Shown: positions 34,731 through 43,565 of the stretch, piece after piece
How the letters are laid out: every line of letters starts with the position of its first letter
Numbering within the stretch: position 1 is the stretch's first letter
Source: Anaerovorax odorimutans DSM 5092
GTDB lineage: Bacteria; Bacillota; Clostridia; Peptostreptococcales; Anaerovoracaceae
Length of the DNA: 64,000 nucleotides
Direction of reading: 5' to 3'
NCBI RefSeq assembly: GCF_000426305.1
Contig: NZ_AUFC01000001.1
Location: 290,058-354,057 of the forward strand
Notes under the pieces: model-generated
Told to the model about the DNA's origin: nothing
Databases searched by the model: none
Seen by the model: the letters and a program-made list of their open reading frames with translations, nothing else
Made by a program: the position numbers and the translations under genes

Positions 34731-35333
34731 ATGAGAAAGAACGAAATGAATTTAATCAACATTGAAAAATTTAAAAGAGACTTAGAGAGTAAATTCACAG
34801 CAGAGACATCACTAGAAGAATTAATAGATATAACTGAGTGCGCTAGACAAACATTTATAATTGACTCAAATAAATGGACTAAGGCTGATAAGAAGAAATT
34901 GATGAAAGAAGAACTTTCTGCTGGAGAAATTATTAATTTAAAATTGTTTTTTAACACTATGGAAGAGGACTATGCAACAAAACTTATTGTTAAAGATTTT
35001 ATAAAATATAAGGACAATATCCGAGAGATTATGGCAATAAGGAAAGTCCTTAAAGAAGTTGGTATAGTAAGATATGAGTGGGGTTTTGATACTTATAACA
35101 CATTAGCACGGGTTATACAATATCAGAAAGATTGGGAAGACTTTTTAGACCTGTGGGAAAGAGAATGTAAAAATCATACTTATTTCTATATAGTGGACAG
35201 GTATTTAGAAAGTAAAGGGTTTAAGGTTGGGGATAAAAGACCAACGGAAGAACAAGAGAGAAGAATGTTTAGGAAAAATTATGATGTGGTTATGGAGAGG
35301 AGAAAATCAAAGATTATTTGCGTACAATTTTAA
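34731..35333 (+). CDS. Hypothetical protein, first gene of the rightward operon
   Basis: 200 aa, charged and mostly helical, not recognised. Features: SLEELIDITECARQTFIIDSNKWTK, a central RKVLKEVGIVRYEWGFDTYNTLARVIQ, and an Arg/Lys-rich end. No membrane segment. AGAGGA lies 8 nt before ATG 34731. As the first gene under the lytic-like promoter it may be an early regulator or replication accessory protein, but sequence gives no direct support. Confidence 0.6.
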   Translation: MRKNEMNLINIEKFKRDLESKFTAETSLEELIDITECARQTFIIDSNKWTKADKKKLMKEELSAGEIINLKLFFNTMEEDYATKLIVKDFIKYKDNIREIMAIRKVLKEVGIVRYEWGFDTYNTLARVIQYQKDWEDFLDLWERECKNHTYFYIVDRYLESKGFKVGDKRPTEEQERRMFRKNYDVVMERRKSKIICVQF

Positions 35334-35564
35334 AAATTGAAATTAGTGTATATAGACAAGCGATTTTTGTTTGTTTATATGAATAGTAAATTGAAAGGAT
35401 GTGATGCGATTGATTGTAATTAATATTTGTAAATAAAAAAGCCATATTCTTTATGAATAGATGTCCCCACATCTATTTTGAATAGGCTCATATAAAATAA
35501 TTCAATTAACAGTATACCCTAAAACGTAGCTTTTATTCAAGATAAATTATAGGAGAAAAATCAA

Positions 35565-35822
35565 ATGAATATAGATGAAGAAAAAATGTGGGAGGCTTAT
35601 TCGGCTCAACTTGATGAAATAGCAGAGCAAAATAAAAGACGAAACATAGAGGTACTAAATCTTAAATGTAGCCTTTTGAAGCCACTATTAACCACAGATA
35701 AAACCAAAATATCAAATCAAATAAAAACTTTAAAGCAAGAAATGAAGAGTAATACCCCTTATGGAGATAAAACGGTGTACGAGGAAATTATTGGCATATT
35801 GAAAAGGGCTCAAGTAGCTTAA
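35565..35822 (+). CDS. Small coiled-coil hypothetical protein
   Basis: 85 aa, helical, with EKMWEAYSAQLDEIAEQNKRR and then KTKISNQIKTLKQEMKS. Not recognised. TAGGAGAA precedes the ATG. Part of the small-gene run, 41 bp before the next. Confidence 0.55.
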   Translation: MNIDEEKMWEAYSAQLDEIAEQNKRRNIEVLNLKCSLLKPLLTTDKTKISNQIKTLKQEMKSNTPYGDKTVYEEIIGILKRAQVA

Positions 35823-35863
35823 CTAATTAAAATAACAAACAGATATGAAAGGATAAACAAATT

Positions 35864-36397
35864 ATGAATAATAGGATTTTAAAAGAATTAGAAGGTATTT
35901 TCAATAAAGAATGCGGTCGAATTACAATAGGAGATTCATCAAAAACTAAACAGTTAGAGCCATTAGAAAGACAAGAACTTCCATTGGAAAATATTCTTAT
36001 TAGTGTATATAACTTGATAAAGGTTAATCAGACTAGGATTGAAGAATTGGAAAAGAATTTGGATATCTTTGCAAAGAGGGTATTTGATACGGTGGAAGAT
36101 TTTACAGAAGAAGAAATTGAGGAGATTAAAGAAAATCTATTCTCAATGGATATAGAAGAGCTAGAAAAAATCCAGAATGGTTGCAAAGATTATATCTATG
36201 ATACTCTATTTTGCACGGAAGACGATTTTAACATTATGAAAAATAAAGCGGATATTCTTATGAGCAAAATTCTATACCCTAATGCAAAAATCAATGCCTT
36301 ATTTAATAAGTTGGTTGATGAAGCTATTGAGTTTAAAAAGAAGTGTAATGCAAAATATACTAAAGCAGAAGAATATGAAAGAAAGGAAATGATTTAA
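35864..36397 (+). CDS. Helical hypothetical protein
   Basis: 177 aa, acidic, with a predicted coiled coil around NQTRIEELEKNLDIFAKRVFDTVEDF and EIEEIKENLFSMDIEELEKI. No membrane span or known motif. The stop is 6 bp before the HNH-like gene, so the two are probably translated from one message. AAAGGA lies upstream at about 10 nt. Confidence 0.55.
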   Translation: MNNRILKELEGIFNKECGRITIGDSSKTKQLEPLERQELPLENILISVYNLIKVNQTRIEELEKNLDIFAKRVFDTVEDFTEEEIEEIKENLFSMDIEELEKIQNGCKDYIYDTLFCTEDDFNIMKNKADILMSKILYPNAKINALFNKLVDEAIEFKKKCNAKYTKAEEYERKEMI

Positions 36398-36403
36398 TTA
36401 AAT

Positions 36404-36991
36404 ATGGGAAGAAAAAAGAGCACAGGAGCAATAGAAACAAAAGAAACTAAAGTTAAAAGAGAAATACCGTCTGTACATACAGAAGGATTACCTTATTATG
36501 AGGATATTAGAGCTTCATGGGTAGCGAATCAAAGGCATTGTGACCCTGATTCTCCAGATAGGAGAGAAACCTTTATAAAAAATGGAATAACCTTTTGCCC
36601 TGAGTGGTTGGGTGAATTAGGGTGGTTAAGGTATTATATTTTTCATATGGATTCAGGGTATATTAAAGGAAAATCTAAGTTAATTAGAAGTAACAAAAAT
36701 AAGGGATTCTCTGCTGAAAATTGTATAGTGGTAGATAAAGAAGTGAAAAAGAAAAAAGAGGTATCTGATAAAACAGAGAAAAAAGAAAATAAAGACAATA
36801 TAGTAGAAACCTCTACTCCAAGTATTGTGAATAACTTTATAATTGCTTCTAATGATATGAAAAATCTACAAGATATTATTAAATCAGTTAATTTAATAAA
36901 TAATAGAACCTTGACAGAAGATGATAATAAGATTATTTATTTGAATTCAATGGAGAATCAAACTGAACAACATACAAAGTGTAAAAACTGA
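36404..36991 (+). CDS. Phage-type protein with HNH/AP2-associated motif
   Basis: 195 aa. Residues about 38-108 (RASWVANQRHCDPDSPDRRE, FIKNGITFCPEWLGELGWLR, then GFSAENCIVVD) follow the phage pattern W-x4-RC, G-I-x-(V/F)C-x-EW, F, sGY, R, Y/FsxxNC. That pattern is seen beside HNH or AP2 modules in phage and homing proteins. The usual R-I-D of the centre is degraded and no catalytic HNH is seen, so a DNA- or metal-binding role is more likely than cleavage. A Lys/Glu-rich linker and helical tail follow. Confidence 0.55.
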   Translation: MGRKKSTGAIETKETKVKREIPSVHTEGLPYYEDIRASWVANQRHCDPDSPDRRETFIKNGITFCPEWLGELGWLRYYIFHMDSGYIKGKSKLIRSNKNKGFSAENCIVVDKEVKKKKEVSDKTEKKENKDNIVETSTPSIVNNFIIASNDMKNLQDIIKSVNLINNRTLTEDDNKIIYLNSMENQTEQHTKCKN

Positions 36992-37011
36992 TACTTAATT
37001 AAGAATAATAA

Positions 37012-37045
37012 TGGAGTTTGAGGGATAGCAACCTTCCACTCCATA
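37012..37045 (+). repeat. Hairpin between small genes
   Basis: ATGGAGT and ACTCCAT, with an inner GG/CC, can form a stem-loop without a T-tail. A processing or attenuation site is possible; no further support. Confidence 0.35.
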
Positions 37046-37126
37046 TAGGATATAAAAATTGCATTTTAAAGGCTTTTTAAGTTAAATAAGATGCAAAGAT
37101 TTGAAATAAAACAAGGAGAAAGAAAA

Positions 37127-37342
37127 TTGAAAGACTTAAATACAGATAGAGAAAAAGATTTGAAAAAACCGTTTATGGTATTTTCGGATAAGCTCGCAGC
37201 GTTTTTGCTGATAAATAATATAAAATTGCTTAGAGTTCGACCAGATATTCAAGACTTCTCAAAGAATGTCTACATATTTAAAAACAGTTCGGAAATAGAA
37301 ACGCTTATTGAGGATTACAATGAGCAGTTGGCTTTGAGTTAA
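37127..37342 (+). CDS. DUF5659-like small protein, copy 1
   Basis: 71 aa from TTG 37127, which follows AAGGAG; the upstream in-frame ATG at 37091 lacks a ribosome site. KPFMVFSDKLAAFLLINNIK and KNVYIFKNSSEIETLIEDY match the DUF5659 layout, F-x-v, lA-x-xL, vyxF, I. The next gene is a paralogue. Function unknown; such genes are common in Gram-positive phages and islands. Confidence 0.6.
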   Translation: MKDLNTDREKDLKKPFMVFSDKLAAFLLINNIKLLRVRPDIQDFSKNVYIFKNSSEIETLIEDYNEQLALS

Positions 37343-37359
37343 GGGAGGAAATTTATCAA

Positions 37360-37572
37360 TTGATTAATAAAGAAGTAGGTTATTCCCTTAATAATAAAAA
37401 TAGTAGAACATTTCCAGTTTATAAGCAGAAGTTAGCAGGATATTTAATGCAAGAAGGCTTTGTACTTGTTGATATTGCACCAAACACTAAAACCCCTAAT
37501 CGGAATGTATTTTATTTTCGTGATACTCCACAAATAAAGCTGTCTATTCAAAATTTCTTGAATAGAAAATAG
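37360..37572 (+). CDS. DUF5659-like small protein, copy 2
   Basis: 70 aa, starting at TTG 37360 behind GGGAGGAAA. RTFPVYKQKLAGYLMQEGFVL and RNVFYFRDTPQIKLSIQNFL parallel the preceding gene, so the two arose by tandem duplication. Both use TTG starts. Ends 16 bp before the helicase gene. Confidence 0.65.
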   Translation: MINKEVGYSLNNKNSRTFPVYKQKLAGYLMQEGFVLVDIAPNTKTPNRNVFYFRDTPQIKLSIQNFLNRK

Positions 37573-37588
37573 CTTTGGGAGGATGCGA

Positions 37589-39328
37589 ATGTATAATACA
37601 AAAATAGTAAACTGTGACACGGAACTCTTGGAACAACAGAAGAAGAGTCTAATCAATGAAATTGTTTATGGAAGTAATGAAAAAATCAGGGTATTTGACT
37701 TAGAATGTGGAACTGGTAAAACTCTTACTTCCGAAGAGGCATTGGCAAAGATGGTTACAGAAACAAATAGAAACGCATTGTTTGTAAGAATGACAAAAGA
37801 ACAATGCCGAGAATCTGCACGGAGAATAAACGACCTATGCAAACAACAAATTGCCTTTGTATTTAATAATGAAGATGTTAAGGAAGAAGAACGATATGAA
37901 GTTCAAAAGCAATTATATAATTATCGTGTTCTCTGTATAACTCATCAGAAATATCTGGTTTTGCAAAGTGATAAATCAAATAGAAAGTTCTTTGCAAAAG
38001 GTAGACATACTCTAGTAATTGATGAATTTCCCAATGATATAGAAAAACTATCAATAGATTTAAATTTATTTGATAAGTACAAGACTATATTAAAAGTTGA
38101 TACTACTATGATTGGATATTATGATGAGATAATATTGCTTTTAAAGGATTATCTGTTGGCAAATACTAATACTCAGCGAGAGTTTCCAAAATTTGAGAAG
38201 GTAGGTATTCTATCGAAAATTGATGAGTTAAAAAGACTTGTAAGAAGCAATTTTAATATATTAGAGCCGTTTGCTGAAAATATAACGGTTAAAGCTGTAT
38301 GTAATCATCTGGACAATATAAAAGAATTTTATAACCGTACTTGTATTTATGATAATGGCACTATATACACCACAAATTCAAAATATCAAAGGTGGTTGTT
38401 GGACAATAACATTATTCTGGATGCTTCAGGTGACCTTCAAATTGCATATAAGTCTGACAATGGAATGTACAAATTAGAGAATTTGCCAGCAGTTTTAAAT
38501 CATGGGAAATGGATAATTTATAATTTAATTGCAAACAGCACATCGGCAGGAAAAGAAAGGATTATTAACTATTACGATATAGTGAATCAAATTATTATGG
38601 ATAATGAAGATTGCTTAGTAGTATGTAAAAAAGATGAGCTGAAGTATTACGATTGTGAACATAAAGCCTATTTTGGCGATTTAATTGGTTCAAATGATTA
38701 CCGTGATTTAAAGAATGTTGTGGTAGTACATACTCCCAATTTGACTGATATTGATTATATTTTACGATATTTAATTTATTATCGAGATGAAATTGATAAA
38801 CCTAATCCAAAAGGACGGTTGATAGGTAATGGATTAACTAGCCGTTGGGAGTTTGTATCTTCAAAATTTGAAAAAATAAGAGAAAAATGGATTGCTAATG
38901 AAATCTATCAGGCGATAAAACGAGTGAATCGTAATATGTTACATGATACAAAATGCTACATGATTTGCAATAATACAAATGCAGTTAATATGGTGGTAGA
39001 AAAATTAAAGAATTGTACGGTGAAGACTATAGATGATTTGAATTTTGAATTTAATTATTCTAAAAGGAATGAGTACATTGGAAAATTAAAACAGAATAGT
39101 TATGCTTCAAAGTTTATTCAACTAATGGCTGAATTATTAGATAGACAACATAGTGAACTTGAAGACAAAGACTATAAGTACAGAAAAAAAGTTATCTGTA
39201 AATATCTGAATATTGACAGTGCTAATTTTAGCCATCAAATAACAAGTAAAACTGAGGTTATAGAGTATTGTAAACAGAGGAATATATCTTTGAGTGGACA
39301 ATTCATAACTTTACCCCAAAAGTCGTAG
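37589..39328 (+). CDS. SF2 DEAD-like helicase/ATPase
   Basis: 579 aa from ATG 37589, which has GGGAGG 6 nt upstream; an ATG at 37583 sits on the ribosome site. Walker A is ECGTGKTLTSEEAL (about 40-47), motif Ia-like ALFVRMTKEQC (about 70), motif II TLVIDEFPND (D145) and motif VI YQAIKRVNRN (about 440), giving a two-lobe SF2 ATPase. There is no primase, nuclease or zinc domain. It is the only replication-type protein in the element and so the likely driver of its own replication or a remodeller of a helper's machinery (inference). A non-coding, hairpin-rich block follows directly. Confidence 0.75.
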   Translation: MYNTKIVNCDTELLEQQKKSLINEIVYGSNEKIRVFDLECGTGKTLTSEEALAKMVTETNRNALFVRMTKEQCRESARRINDLCKQQIAFVFNNEDVKEEERYEVQKQLYNYRVLCITHQKYLVLQSDKSNRKFFAKGRHTLVIDEFPNDIEKLSIDLNLFDKYKTILKVDTTMIGYYDEIILLLKDYLLANTNTQREFPKFEKVGILSKIDELKRLVRSNFNILEPFAENITVKAVCNHLDNIKEFYNRTCIYDNGTIYTTNSKYQRWLLDNNIILDASGDLQIAYKSDNGMYKLENLPAVLNHGKWIIYNLIANSTSAGKERIINYYDIVNQIIMDNEDCLVVCKKDELKYYDCEHKAYFGDLIGSNDYRDLKNVVVVHTPNLTDIDYILRYLIYYRDEIDKPNPKGRLIGNGLTSRWEFVSSKFEKIREKWIANEIYQAIKRVNRNMLHDTKCYMICNNTNAVNMVVEKLKNCTVKTIDDLNFEFNYSKRNEYIGKLKQNSYASKFIQLMAELLDRQHSELEDKDYKYRKKVICKYLNIDSANFSHQITSKTEVIEYCKQRNISLSGQFITLPQKS

Positions 39329-39854
39329 GGATTTCTATATAGAATATTTAATAGGGATGGGTACGAGTTTTTTAAAATTAAATGGAAATAACAAAAATAT
39401 ATATTTCGGAGCAAATTAGAAAAATAAGTATTTTGGAATGTAGCGTAAGCGTAATGACAATAATACGTTTTTTATATTTTGTGACGAAGACAAGCGGAAT
39501 GAATAAAAGGATATAAAATAGTGTAGCGTAAGCGGAACGTAATTTTATAACTTTTATGAAATGTAGTGCTGTCAAGATTATACAGCACAATAGATTCATA
39601 AGTTTTGTTTTTCTACAGTCATAGAGTCAATAGAACTATATGAAAAAGAATTAAGAGAAAACGGATAATAGAAAAAATATAGATATAAAAGATATGAAAG
39701 AAATATATTATAGCCTACGGCATACCAATAATCCAAACCTTACGTTTGAATTATTGCACTATTCGCTATTTTAAATTTCGCTGCGCTACATTTAAAAGTA
39801 GCAAATAGTCATCATTTTTTATATTAAATAATTTGTAAAAAGGAGAAAGAAAAT
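39329..39854. repeat. Hairpin- and repeat-rich block, possible replication origin
   Basis: 526 bp without an accepted gene. It holds direct repeats GTAGCGTAAGCG (39440-39451, 39523-39534), the palindrome GTGCTGT...ACAGCAC (39566-39588), hairpin CAATAATCCAAAC with GTTTGAATTATTG (39726-39756), and a long hairpin ACTATTCGCTATTTTAAAT with ATTTAAAAGTAGCAAATAGT (39758-39809), followed by CATCATTTTTT. The last could also be a terminator. Its place behind the helicase suggests an origin or a structured RNA. Confidence 0.5.
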
Positions 39855-40994
39855 ATGAGTTTATGTTTAATAAAATATTTAGATAATGGAAATTTAATGA
39901 TATCAGGTGACAGCAGAGCGTGTACATATGATGAAAATGGAGTGGAATATATTTCAAATGATACTACTGAAAAGATATGTAAAATAGATGATAAAACAGT
40001 TGCATTTGTTTCGGGTATGGCTTATCTAGTAATGAAAACTATAGACGACTTCAAAGATGTATTAGATAAAAGTCCTGATAATTTGGCTAAGATTTTAAAG
40101 AGGAATATTGAATCAATTCCAGAGAGTGAAATTGAAGAATCAAGGAAAAAGCTAATGACAGCAATTATTTTAGCTACAGTAGAAAATGATGAGGTAATTT
40201 ATTATGTAGTAACAGATGCATGTGAATATAAGCCCATACGGCTTAATGAAAAATCAGGAGGAAGGGCAATAGTAGGGGCATACGATGAAAGTTTAATGCA
40301 TTTCTATTACAACAATATTGCTAAATGTGAAACAACTGAAGATGCCATTACAGTTTTCAATAATATCTATCAAAAAGCAAATAGTTATCAAGTTGGTGGA
40401 ATTGCTACAATATATGAATTATCTTCTAAAGAGGTTATTTCTGAATTCAAATATCAGATAAAAGACAAACAAACTTATAGAAGATTGTCTGAAAAATATA
40501 GAGAGGTATGCAATTTAAAAGGATTAAATATCATAAATGATAGAACAGGAGAAACGACACTTTCGATAGACAATGGTGGAAGCGTTAATATGAATAGCGG
40601 TAACATCAACTGGAATAATGTTAATTCAGACCCTAAAACTACAGATGCAGTAAATGATATTGATGCATTGGCAAGAGGGGAATATACAAAGGCAGGTAAG
40701 ACCTTTATTAATGGGAACTATATATATTCTCCTAATATTCAAGCAGGTAAGTTTTATGGTGCAGAATATTTGGATTCTGATGGGATAGCAAAACTGACTT
40801 TAAGTGCGGACAATCATTATTCTGATTTACTATACCGAAATATAAGAGATAATTATGATTTATTTAAAATTCGTGACGGTGCAGACGGAACAATTACTTT
40901 ATTGCTAGGGGATGTACCAGTTCTAAGGGCGAATTTAGTCACTGGAAAAGCTTATATTGATGATGGTGTTGAAGTTACCGCTAAATTCAAATAG
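39855..40994 (+). CDS. Proteasome-like Ntn-hydrolase fused to a tail-fibre-like C-terminus
   Basis: 379 aa. Residues 1-200 resemble a proteasome beta/HslV-type Ntn fold: NGNLMISGDSRA (GDSR as in proteasome D17-S-R), then EKICKIDDKTVAFVSGMAYL and a late GGIATIYELS. After Met removal Ser2 would be the N-terminal nucleophile, with D19 near the expected place; the Lys33 equivalent may be K40. Residues about 230-379 (NGGSVNMNSGNINWNNVNSDP, FINGNYIYSPNIQAGKFYGA, LLGDVPVLRANL) look like phage tail or fibre proteins with Gly/Asn-rich strands. AAAGGAGAAAG precedes the ATG. No other virion gene is present in the element. Activity is inferred; a dead scaffold is possible. Confidence 0.65.
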   Translation: MSLCLIKYLDNGNLMISGDSRACTYDENGVEYISNDTTEKICKIDDKTVAFVSGMAYLVMKTIDDFKDVLDKSPDNLAKILKRNIESIPESEIEESRKKLMTAIILATVENDEVIYYVVTDACEYKPIRLNEKSGGRAIVGAYDESLMHFYYNNIAKCETTEDAITVFNNIYQKANSYQVGGIATIYELSSKEVISEFKYQIKDKQTYRRLSEKYREVCNLKGLNIINDRTGETTLSIDNGGSVNMNSGNINWNNVNSDPKTTDAVNDIDALARGEYTKAGKTFINGNYIYSPNIQAGKFYGAEYLDSDGIAKLTLSADNHYSDLLYRNIRDNYDLFKIRDGADGTITLLLGDVPVLRANLVTGKAYIDDGVEVTAKFK

Positions 40995-41420
40995 GTATAA
41001 ATTATGGAGTTGCAGATTTTGCAATACCAGTGACAGAGGATATATGATATATAGTACTTATGTTCAATTGAAGGTGAGTTGATAAGGTGAAATAGAACAC
41101 TTCTAAACGTGCGTTCATGTTATGGTCGAAACCGAAAGAGAATAATAATTAAGGCATAAGGGGTATTTTTCAATATGACATATAAAAAAGTTAGAAATAC
41201 TGCTTTATTATATATAAGCATATAACCCACTAATTTCAACGGATAATGACATTTTAGTGTTTGTATATAAGATATAAATTACTATTCTACAATAGTTTGA
41301 ATAATGTAAAAAATGTGAAATTACTCATCGTTTACTTTTCGTAAAAACCCATGCATTTCAATGATTCTATGCTTTTATATATCAATAATACACTAAATAT
41401 TAAGAAATAATACCAAAAAA
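40995..41420. other. Non-coding gap
   Basis: About 425 bp. I see no convincing ORF, RNA or terminator. Confidence 0.4.
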
Positions 41421-41456
41421 GAACCATGCAGAGCTATTATAGCAAAGCATGGTTTT
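41421..41456. terminator. Terminator of the small HTH gene
   Basis: AACCATGC (41422-41429) and GCATGGTT (41447-41454). On the minus strand it is followed by CTTTTTT, right after the HTH stop codon. Confidence 0.75.
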
Positions 41457-41677
41457 TAAAATTCCTCTTCAGGGATATATTTAATTATTTGTTCAACTTT
41501 ACAATTGAGAATCTGACAAAGGTCATTAATAGTTGTAGTTGATATTCCTTTGTTGTTCCTAAGTCTTGAAATAGTAGAACTGCTAATTTTATATTCTTGA
41601 ATTAATGTATAGGTGCTTATATTTTTATCTTTTAAAGTTTGCCAAAATGGCTCATAGCTTATCAATTGTGTTTGCAC
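41456..41677 (-). CDS. Cro/C1-type HTH regulator (HTH_26-like)
   Basis: 73 aa, essentially only a helix-turn-helix: FWQTLKDKNISTYTLIQEYKISSSTISRLRNNKGISTTTINDLCQILNC. Proteins of this size act as Cro-like switches in mobile elements. It diverges from the cargo genes at 41813, whose promoter is at 41726-41754, and is well placed to repress them and itself. Confidence 0.85.
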   Translation of the reverse strand: MQTQLISYEPFWQTLKDKNISTYTLIQEYKISSSTISRLRNNKGISTTTINDLCQILNCKVEQIIKYIPEEEF

Positions 41678-41725
41678 CTACCTTTCTTAATATTATATAA
41701 AAAAGTATAGATGGAAATGTTTATA

Positions 41726-41754
41726 TTGAATATATTCGAAAAAGCGACTATAAT
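41726..41754 (+). promoter_or_regulatory. Cargo-operon promoter
   Basis: TTGAAT (41726-41731), 17 bp, TATAAT (41749-41754), between the small HTH gene and 41813. Confidence 0.65.
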
Positions 41755-41812
41755 ATAATTGGATAATGTTGGAATTATAGCTTTTGTACTAATTTAAGGA
41801 GGATAAGGAAAT

Positions 41813-42376
41813 ATGGTTATAGCGATTATAATTGGATGCTTCTTCATTGTTTTAGTGATTGCAATGAATCAGGCAAGCCAAAATAAAGAAAAAATTAATG
41901 AAGCTACAAATGAAATTAAAACATGGATGGAAGATAATGAATTTAAAGTAACCTCGGATTTGACATTTTATAATGGTTCGTTAGGCTATACCATATACAT
42001 AGATGAAAGTAGCAAAAGAATGATATTACTAAATACGTTAAATAAAATGAAGAATGTTTTAGAATTTGAAAATATTATTGGAATGGAAATTATTGAAGAT
42101 GGTATAAGCACCAATGGTATAGGTAGGGCAGTAGTAGGCGGAGCATTATTTGGCGGAGTGGGTGCAATAGTTGGTTCAAACACTGGTAAAAAGATGGTAT
42201 CGAATATTAACGCAGTCATATATACAAATTGTATTAGTAATCCTCAAATAGGAATAATACTTAATAGAACAAAGATAAAAACAGATAGTATCATTTATAG
42301 AAATACAATGGATTTTGCAAGAAAATTAGATGCTACTGTAAGGGCGATTATTTCACAAAATGAAAATCGTGAATGA
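41813..42376 (+). CDS. Membrane protein with glycine zipper
   Basis: 187 aa. An N-terminal membrane span (MVIAIIIGCFFIVLVIAM) leads to a soluble domain and then a Gly-rich hydrophobic stretch, GRAVVGGALFGGVGAIVG (about 103-120), typical of glycine zippers that insert in or oligomerise at membranes. The flanking IIGMEIIEDG and ISNPQIGIILNRT look like a small PH-like fold. Family not named with confidence. AAGGAGGAT precedes the ATG. Its end slightly overlaps an unused longer frame of the next gene. Superinfection exclusion or phage defence are position-based guesses. Confidence 0.6.
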   Translation: MVIAIIIGCFFIVLVIAMNQASQNKEKINEATNEIKTWMEDNEFKVTSDLTFYNGSLGYTIYIDESSKRMILLNTLNKMKNVLEFENIIGMEIIEDGISTNGIGRAVVGGALFGGVGAIVGSNTGKKMVSNINAVIYTNCISNPQIGIILNRTKIKTDSIIYRNTMDFARKLDATVRAIISQNENRE

Positions 42377-42476
42377 ATTAGTCAAAATTTATAACTTTAT
42401 TTACAATAATATCGTATTGTGTGTAACTTATATAAATACATATAGTGTTGTGTTAGCTAATATGGAGGAAATAAAT

Positions 42477-43535
42477 ATGTCTTTAAAAATATGTCCAAGC
42501 TGTGGAAGTGAAATACCAGAGAATTCAAAATTTTGCCTTGAGTGTGGAGAAAAGATTGAAGTCTTTAAAAATGATGAGATTCCCGAAGATGATAACATTG
42601 AAAGTAAAGTAGAAGATAATGGTATTTCAGAAATTATAGAAGATTATACTGAAAAAGAATGCAATTTGGATTTTAGAACTAAATTATGTACCTTAGTAAG
42701 TAATAAAATTAATTTGATAATGGTCTCAATTCTTATTATTATTTGTATCCTATCAGGAACATATGTTATAAATTCTAGTATTAATTATTCAAAAGGAATT
42801 AAATCTATAAAAAATGGAAACTATGAAGAAGCAGTAAATTACCTTGAAAAGAGTAAAAATAGTAAAGCAGAGGAAAATATTGAATTAGCAATGGATTTGG
42901 CTGAATTAGATGAAAAATATAAAGAAGGAATGAAATTTTATAAAAATAAAGATTACGAATCTGCATATGAATCATTATCATTATTAAATACATCATATCC
43001 TAAATATAATGAATCTCAAAAAATTATTGAAGAAATTAAGCCAATATTAGCTCAAGAGTATTTAACAAAAGCAAAAGATAGTTACAGTAAAAACTATTAT
43101 TTAGAAGCGTATGATTTTATACAAAAGTCATTAACATATGATTCAAATCAAAATGAAGCAAAAGAGTTAAAGGAATTATATAATAAAAAATATACTGAAA
43201 TTTTAAATGAAAAAGCAGAAGAAAAGCGTAAAGCAGAAAAAGAAGCTGCTGAACTTGAAAGGCAAAAGTATGAACCACAAAAGATAGTTGATTCTAATGG
43301 GAAACAAATTTGGAAGATATATATATCAAATGGAAAATTTCATTTTACTGGAACATATGAAGGAAGTGGTAACTTTATTGCAAAATTATCAGATTCAAAT
43401 CAAGATTTGGTAGAAGTAATTGTCAATGAAATAGGTGATTATGTGGCAGATAAAACAGTAAGTGTTCCGTATGATGGATGGTATTACTTAGAAATATACG
43501 GTACTGACGGTAAATGGACGTATAATTGGAACTAG
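42477..43535 (+). CDS. Zinc-ribbon membrane protein with TPR-like domain
   Basis: 352 aa from ATG 42477 behind GGAGGAA; a longer frame from 42360 overlaps the previous gene without a ribosome site. The N-terminal zinc ribbon CPSC...CLEC (C6, C9, C20, C23) sits in the cytoplasm, a span INLIMVSILIIICILSGTYVI covers about 79-99, and the outer part has TPR-like helices (YSKGIKSIKNGNYEEAVNYLEKS, EYLTKAKDSYSKNYYLEAYDFI). A small C-terminal beta domain ends FTGTYEGSGNF ... DGWYYLEIYGTDGKW. Function unknown; layout suggests an envelope sensor or scaffold working with its neighbours. Confidence 0.7.
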   Translation: MSLKICPSCGSEIPENSKFCLECGEKIEVFKNDEIPEDDNIESKVEDNGISEIIEDYTEKECNLDFRTKLCTLVSNKINLIMVSILIIICILSGTYVINSSINYSKGIKSIKNGNYEEAVNYLEKSKNSKAEENIELAMDLAELDEKYKEGMKFYKNKDYESAYESLSLLNTSYPKYNESQKIIEEIKPILAQEYLTKAKDSYSKNYYLEAYDFIQKSLTYDSNQNEAKELKELYNKKYTEILNEKAEEKRKAEKEAAELERQKYEPQKIVDSNGKQIWKIYISNGKFHFTGTYEGSGNFIAKLSDSNQDLVEVIVNEIGDYVADKTVSVPYDGWYYLEIYGTDGKWTYNWN

Positions 43536-43565
43536 TAAAATGTAATAAAGGAGGAAATAAGGATT

